From JAYFQE01 sp034927345 (lineage in GTDB: Bacteria; Bacillota; Clostridia; Saccharofermentanales; UBA5734): 64,000 nt of DNA. Under the pieces are notes generated by a model. That model saw only the letters and a list, made by a program, of their open reading frames with translations, had not been told where the DNA came from and searched no databases. The stretch lies in assembly GCA_034927345.1 (NCBI GenBank), contig JAYFQE010000018.1:62001-126000 (forward strand), given 5' to 3'. The position numbers and the translations under genes are program-made. Below, in pieces: positions 62,865-64,000 of the stretch (the first letter of the stretch is position 1; each line of letters starts with the position of its first letter).

Positions 62865-63818
62865 ATGAACCAGGTATCTGACAATGGGCAAAATCAAACC
62901 GCCGAACGCGTTCAGACAGCCGAGGGCTGCTCCTGGATAGCCCGGTACTGGCAGCCGACGGAAAATAAGCAGGTTGAATGTCTGCTGTGTCCGCATCATT
63001 GCCGGATAAATCCGGGCCGCACCGGCCTATGCCTGGCCAGGAAAAATGAAAATGGACGGCTCCTGGCCGAAAGTTATGGCCGGGTCACATCCCTGTCTCT
63101 GGACCCGATCGAAAAAAAACCGTTGCGTTTTTTCTATCCTGGCAGCCATATTTTGTCGGTCGGTTTATATGGCTGCAATTTCCGTTGCGGTTTTTGCCAG
63201 AATTGGTCGATAGCTCAGAGAAAAGCGCCATATCAGATGATCTTGCCGGATAAAATGGCGGATCTGGCGGAACAAGAAAAATCGCGGGGCAACATCGGGC
63301 TGGCTTATACCTATAATGAACCTTTGGTTGGTTTTGAATATGTCCTGGATTGCGCCCGCCTGATCCATCAGAAAAAGATGAAAAATGTTCTGGTGACCAA
63401 TGGTTCCATCAATCATGATCCCCTGGAAGAACTGCTGCCTTTAATCGATGCCATGAATATTGATTTAAAAGCCTGGCAGCCCGGTTTTTACCAGACTGTC
63501 TGCCGCGGCGAGCTGAAGCCGGTTCTGGAAACCATTCGGCGCAGCGCCGCTTCCTGCCATATTGAGATTACGACTTTGCTGATTCCCGGCATGAATGACC
63601 AAGCCGGAGATATCGATGCATTAGCCGCCTGGCTGGCCGATATAGATCCGGATATACCGCTGCATCTGACCCGGCATCACCCCGATTATCAAATGCCGGA
63701 GCCGCCGCCGATTGATTTGCGGCGCATGACGCTGCTGGCGGAAGTCGCGGGGAAACATTTAAAAAAAGTTTTATTAGGCAATGTTCCTGAGTCATATATC
63801 TCATCCGGCATGATATAA
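62865..63818 (+). CDS. amrS: AmmeMemoRadiSam system radical SAM enzyme AmrS
   Basis: This 317-residue radical SAM protein has an N-terminal CLLCPHHCRINPGRTGLCLAR cysteine-rich motif, then the [4Fe-4S] motif CNFRCGFC (CxxxCxxC) after SVGLYG. Further motifs are AYTYNEPLVGFEY, VTNGSI, and IDLKAWQPGFY. Family members are related to pyruvate-formate-lyase activase. It follows the Memo-AMMECR1 fusion by 4 nt and is the system's enzyme; the product is not established. Confidence 0.94.
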   Translation: MNQVSDNGQNQTAERVQTAEGCSWIARYWQPTENKQVECLLCPHHCRINPGRTGLCLARKNENGRLLAESYGRVTSLSLDPIEKKPLRFFYPGSHILSVGLYGCNFRCGFCQNWSIAQRKAPYQMILPDKMADLAEQEKSRGNIGLAYTYNEPLVGFEYVLDCARLIHQKKMKNVLVTNGSINHDPLEELLPLIDAMNIDLKAWQPGFYQTVCRGELKPVLETIRRSAASCHIEITTLLIPGMNDQAGDIDALAAWLADIDPDIPLHLTRHHPDYQMPEPPPIDLRRMTLLAEVAGKHLKKVLLGNVPESYISSGMI

Positions 63819-63860
63819 TAAGTCCGGTCTTCATTCTGGATTATATTGCGAGGCGTTGAC

Positions 63861-64000
63861 ATGCACATTAAAGGGCTGCTTAAAGGGTTGGATTGGTTCA
63901 CTCAAAAAAAAGCAACCCCGGATATGCGGCGCCAGATCATCAGCAGCAATATTCAGCGGGGCAGGATACTGGCAAAACTGGTTATAGCCTTTGACATGGC
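63861..64000 (+). CDS. Unidentified protein, N-terminal fragment
   Basis: The frame opens at ATG 63861 after GAGGCG and is still open at the window edge, with 46 codons visible. They give a basic, partly amphipathic N-terminus (GLLKGLDWFTQKKATPDMRRQI) and then a hydrophobic start (LAKLVIAFDMA). This fits the cytoplasmic tail and first helix of a membrane sensor, but the family cannot be named. Confidence 0.6.
   Translation, partial: MHIKGLLKGLDWFTQKKATPDMRRQIISSNIQRGRILAKLVIAFDM

Noticed and set aside
1..64000. CRISPR arrays, tRNA or rRNA genes, prophage
   Set aside because: No regularly spaced repeats, no cloverleaf-like T-arm sequences and no phage structural genes were recognised on either strand.

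Overview
The window reads as chromosomal DNA of an anaerobic, low-to-mid GC Bacillota, most likely a Clostridia-type organism. The evidence is a T-box tRNA-sensing leader, purine-rich Shine-Dalgarno sites with many TTG/GTG starts, lipobox lipoproteins, Dlt-type teichoic-acid-like genes, an iron-containing alcohol dehydrogenase, [FeFe]-hydrogenase-like proteins, a spore photoproduct lyase relative and an archaeal-type aspartyl-tRNA synthetase. No tRNA, rRNA, CRISPR array or intact insertion sequence was recognised. Species cannot be fixed from the sequence alone.

Layout. 1-4.6 kb: 3' end of aspS, folD, a small P-loop kinase-like protein, a parallel beta-helix protein butted against the 3' remnant of a sugar ABC permease, and a spermidine-synthase-like methyltransferase-fold protein. 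4.6-9.6 kb: a very large Lhr-type helicase and a convergent AAA ATPase. 9.8-16.9 kb: a co-directional envelope cassette (transglutaminase/Ig protein, Asp/Glu-type racemase, DltA-, DltC-, DltB- and DltD-like proteins, lipoprotein). 16.9-22.8 kb: membrane protein, DUF4091 protein, an orphan zinc-binding lipoprotein behind a strong promoter with a Zur-like palindrome, a GH35 beta-galactosidase and an anchored protein. 23.1-28.4 kb: complete livKHMGF branched-chain amino-acid importer followed by a CBS-ACT protein. 28.8-32.4 kb: MFS protein, ACT-ACT-metallo-beta-lactamase protein, VTT membrane protein. 32.4-35.0 kb (minus): translationally coupled nucleosidase, spore-photoproduct-lyase-like radical SAM enzyme and SDR oxidoreductase. 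35.2-40.2 kb: GDSL hydrolase, arylamine N-acetyltransferase, beta-rich carbohydrate-binding-type lipoprotein, MerR-GyrI regulator with a 19-bp-spacer promoter, and a small membrane protein. 40.6-43.5 kb: a T-box leader with a probable leucine (CUC) specifier controlling a TIM-barrel/acyl-CoA-ligase fusion. 43.5-48.1 kb: split ThrE exporter and a YdjI/YdjG/YdjH-like SPFH, zinc-ribbon and TPM membrane-stress trio. 48.1-50.9 kb: CCA-adding enzyme and iron alcohol dehydrogenase.

51.2-58.5 kb is the most unusual region. A thioredoxin-like [2Fe-2S] ferredoxin is followed by two modules, each an [FeFe]-hydrogenase-like protein carrying a PAS domain plus a SpoIIE/PP2C phosphatase. The last gene, overlapping the second phosphatase by 4 nt, encodes a TnpB/Cas12-family protein. 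It keeps the zinc ribbon and the RuvC-II Glu, but both RuvC aspartates are replaced and it carries a long extra C-terminal domain. This looks like a nuclease-dead, exapted TnpB wired into a redox/hydrogen-sensing phosphatase operon. It is the best candidate here for an undescribed system. The two hydrogenase paralogues differ at the proton-transfer cysteine (Cys in the first, Ser in the second), which suggests one catalytic and one sensory copy.

58.6-64 kb: flavodoxin-like reductase, MFS transporter, TrmH-type RNA methyltransferase, the AmmeMemoRadiSam pair (fused Memo-AMMECR1 and its radical SAM partner) and the 5' end of one further gene.
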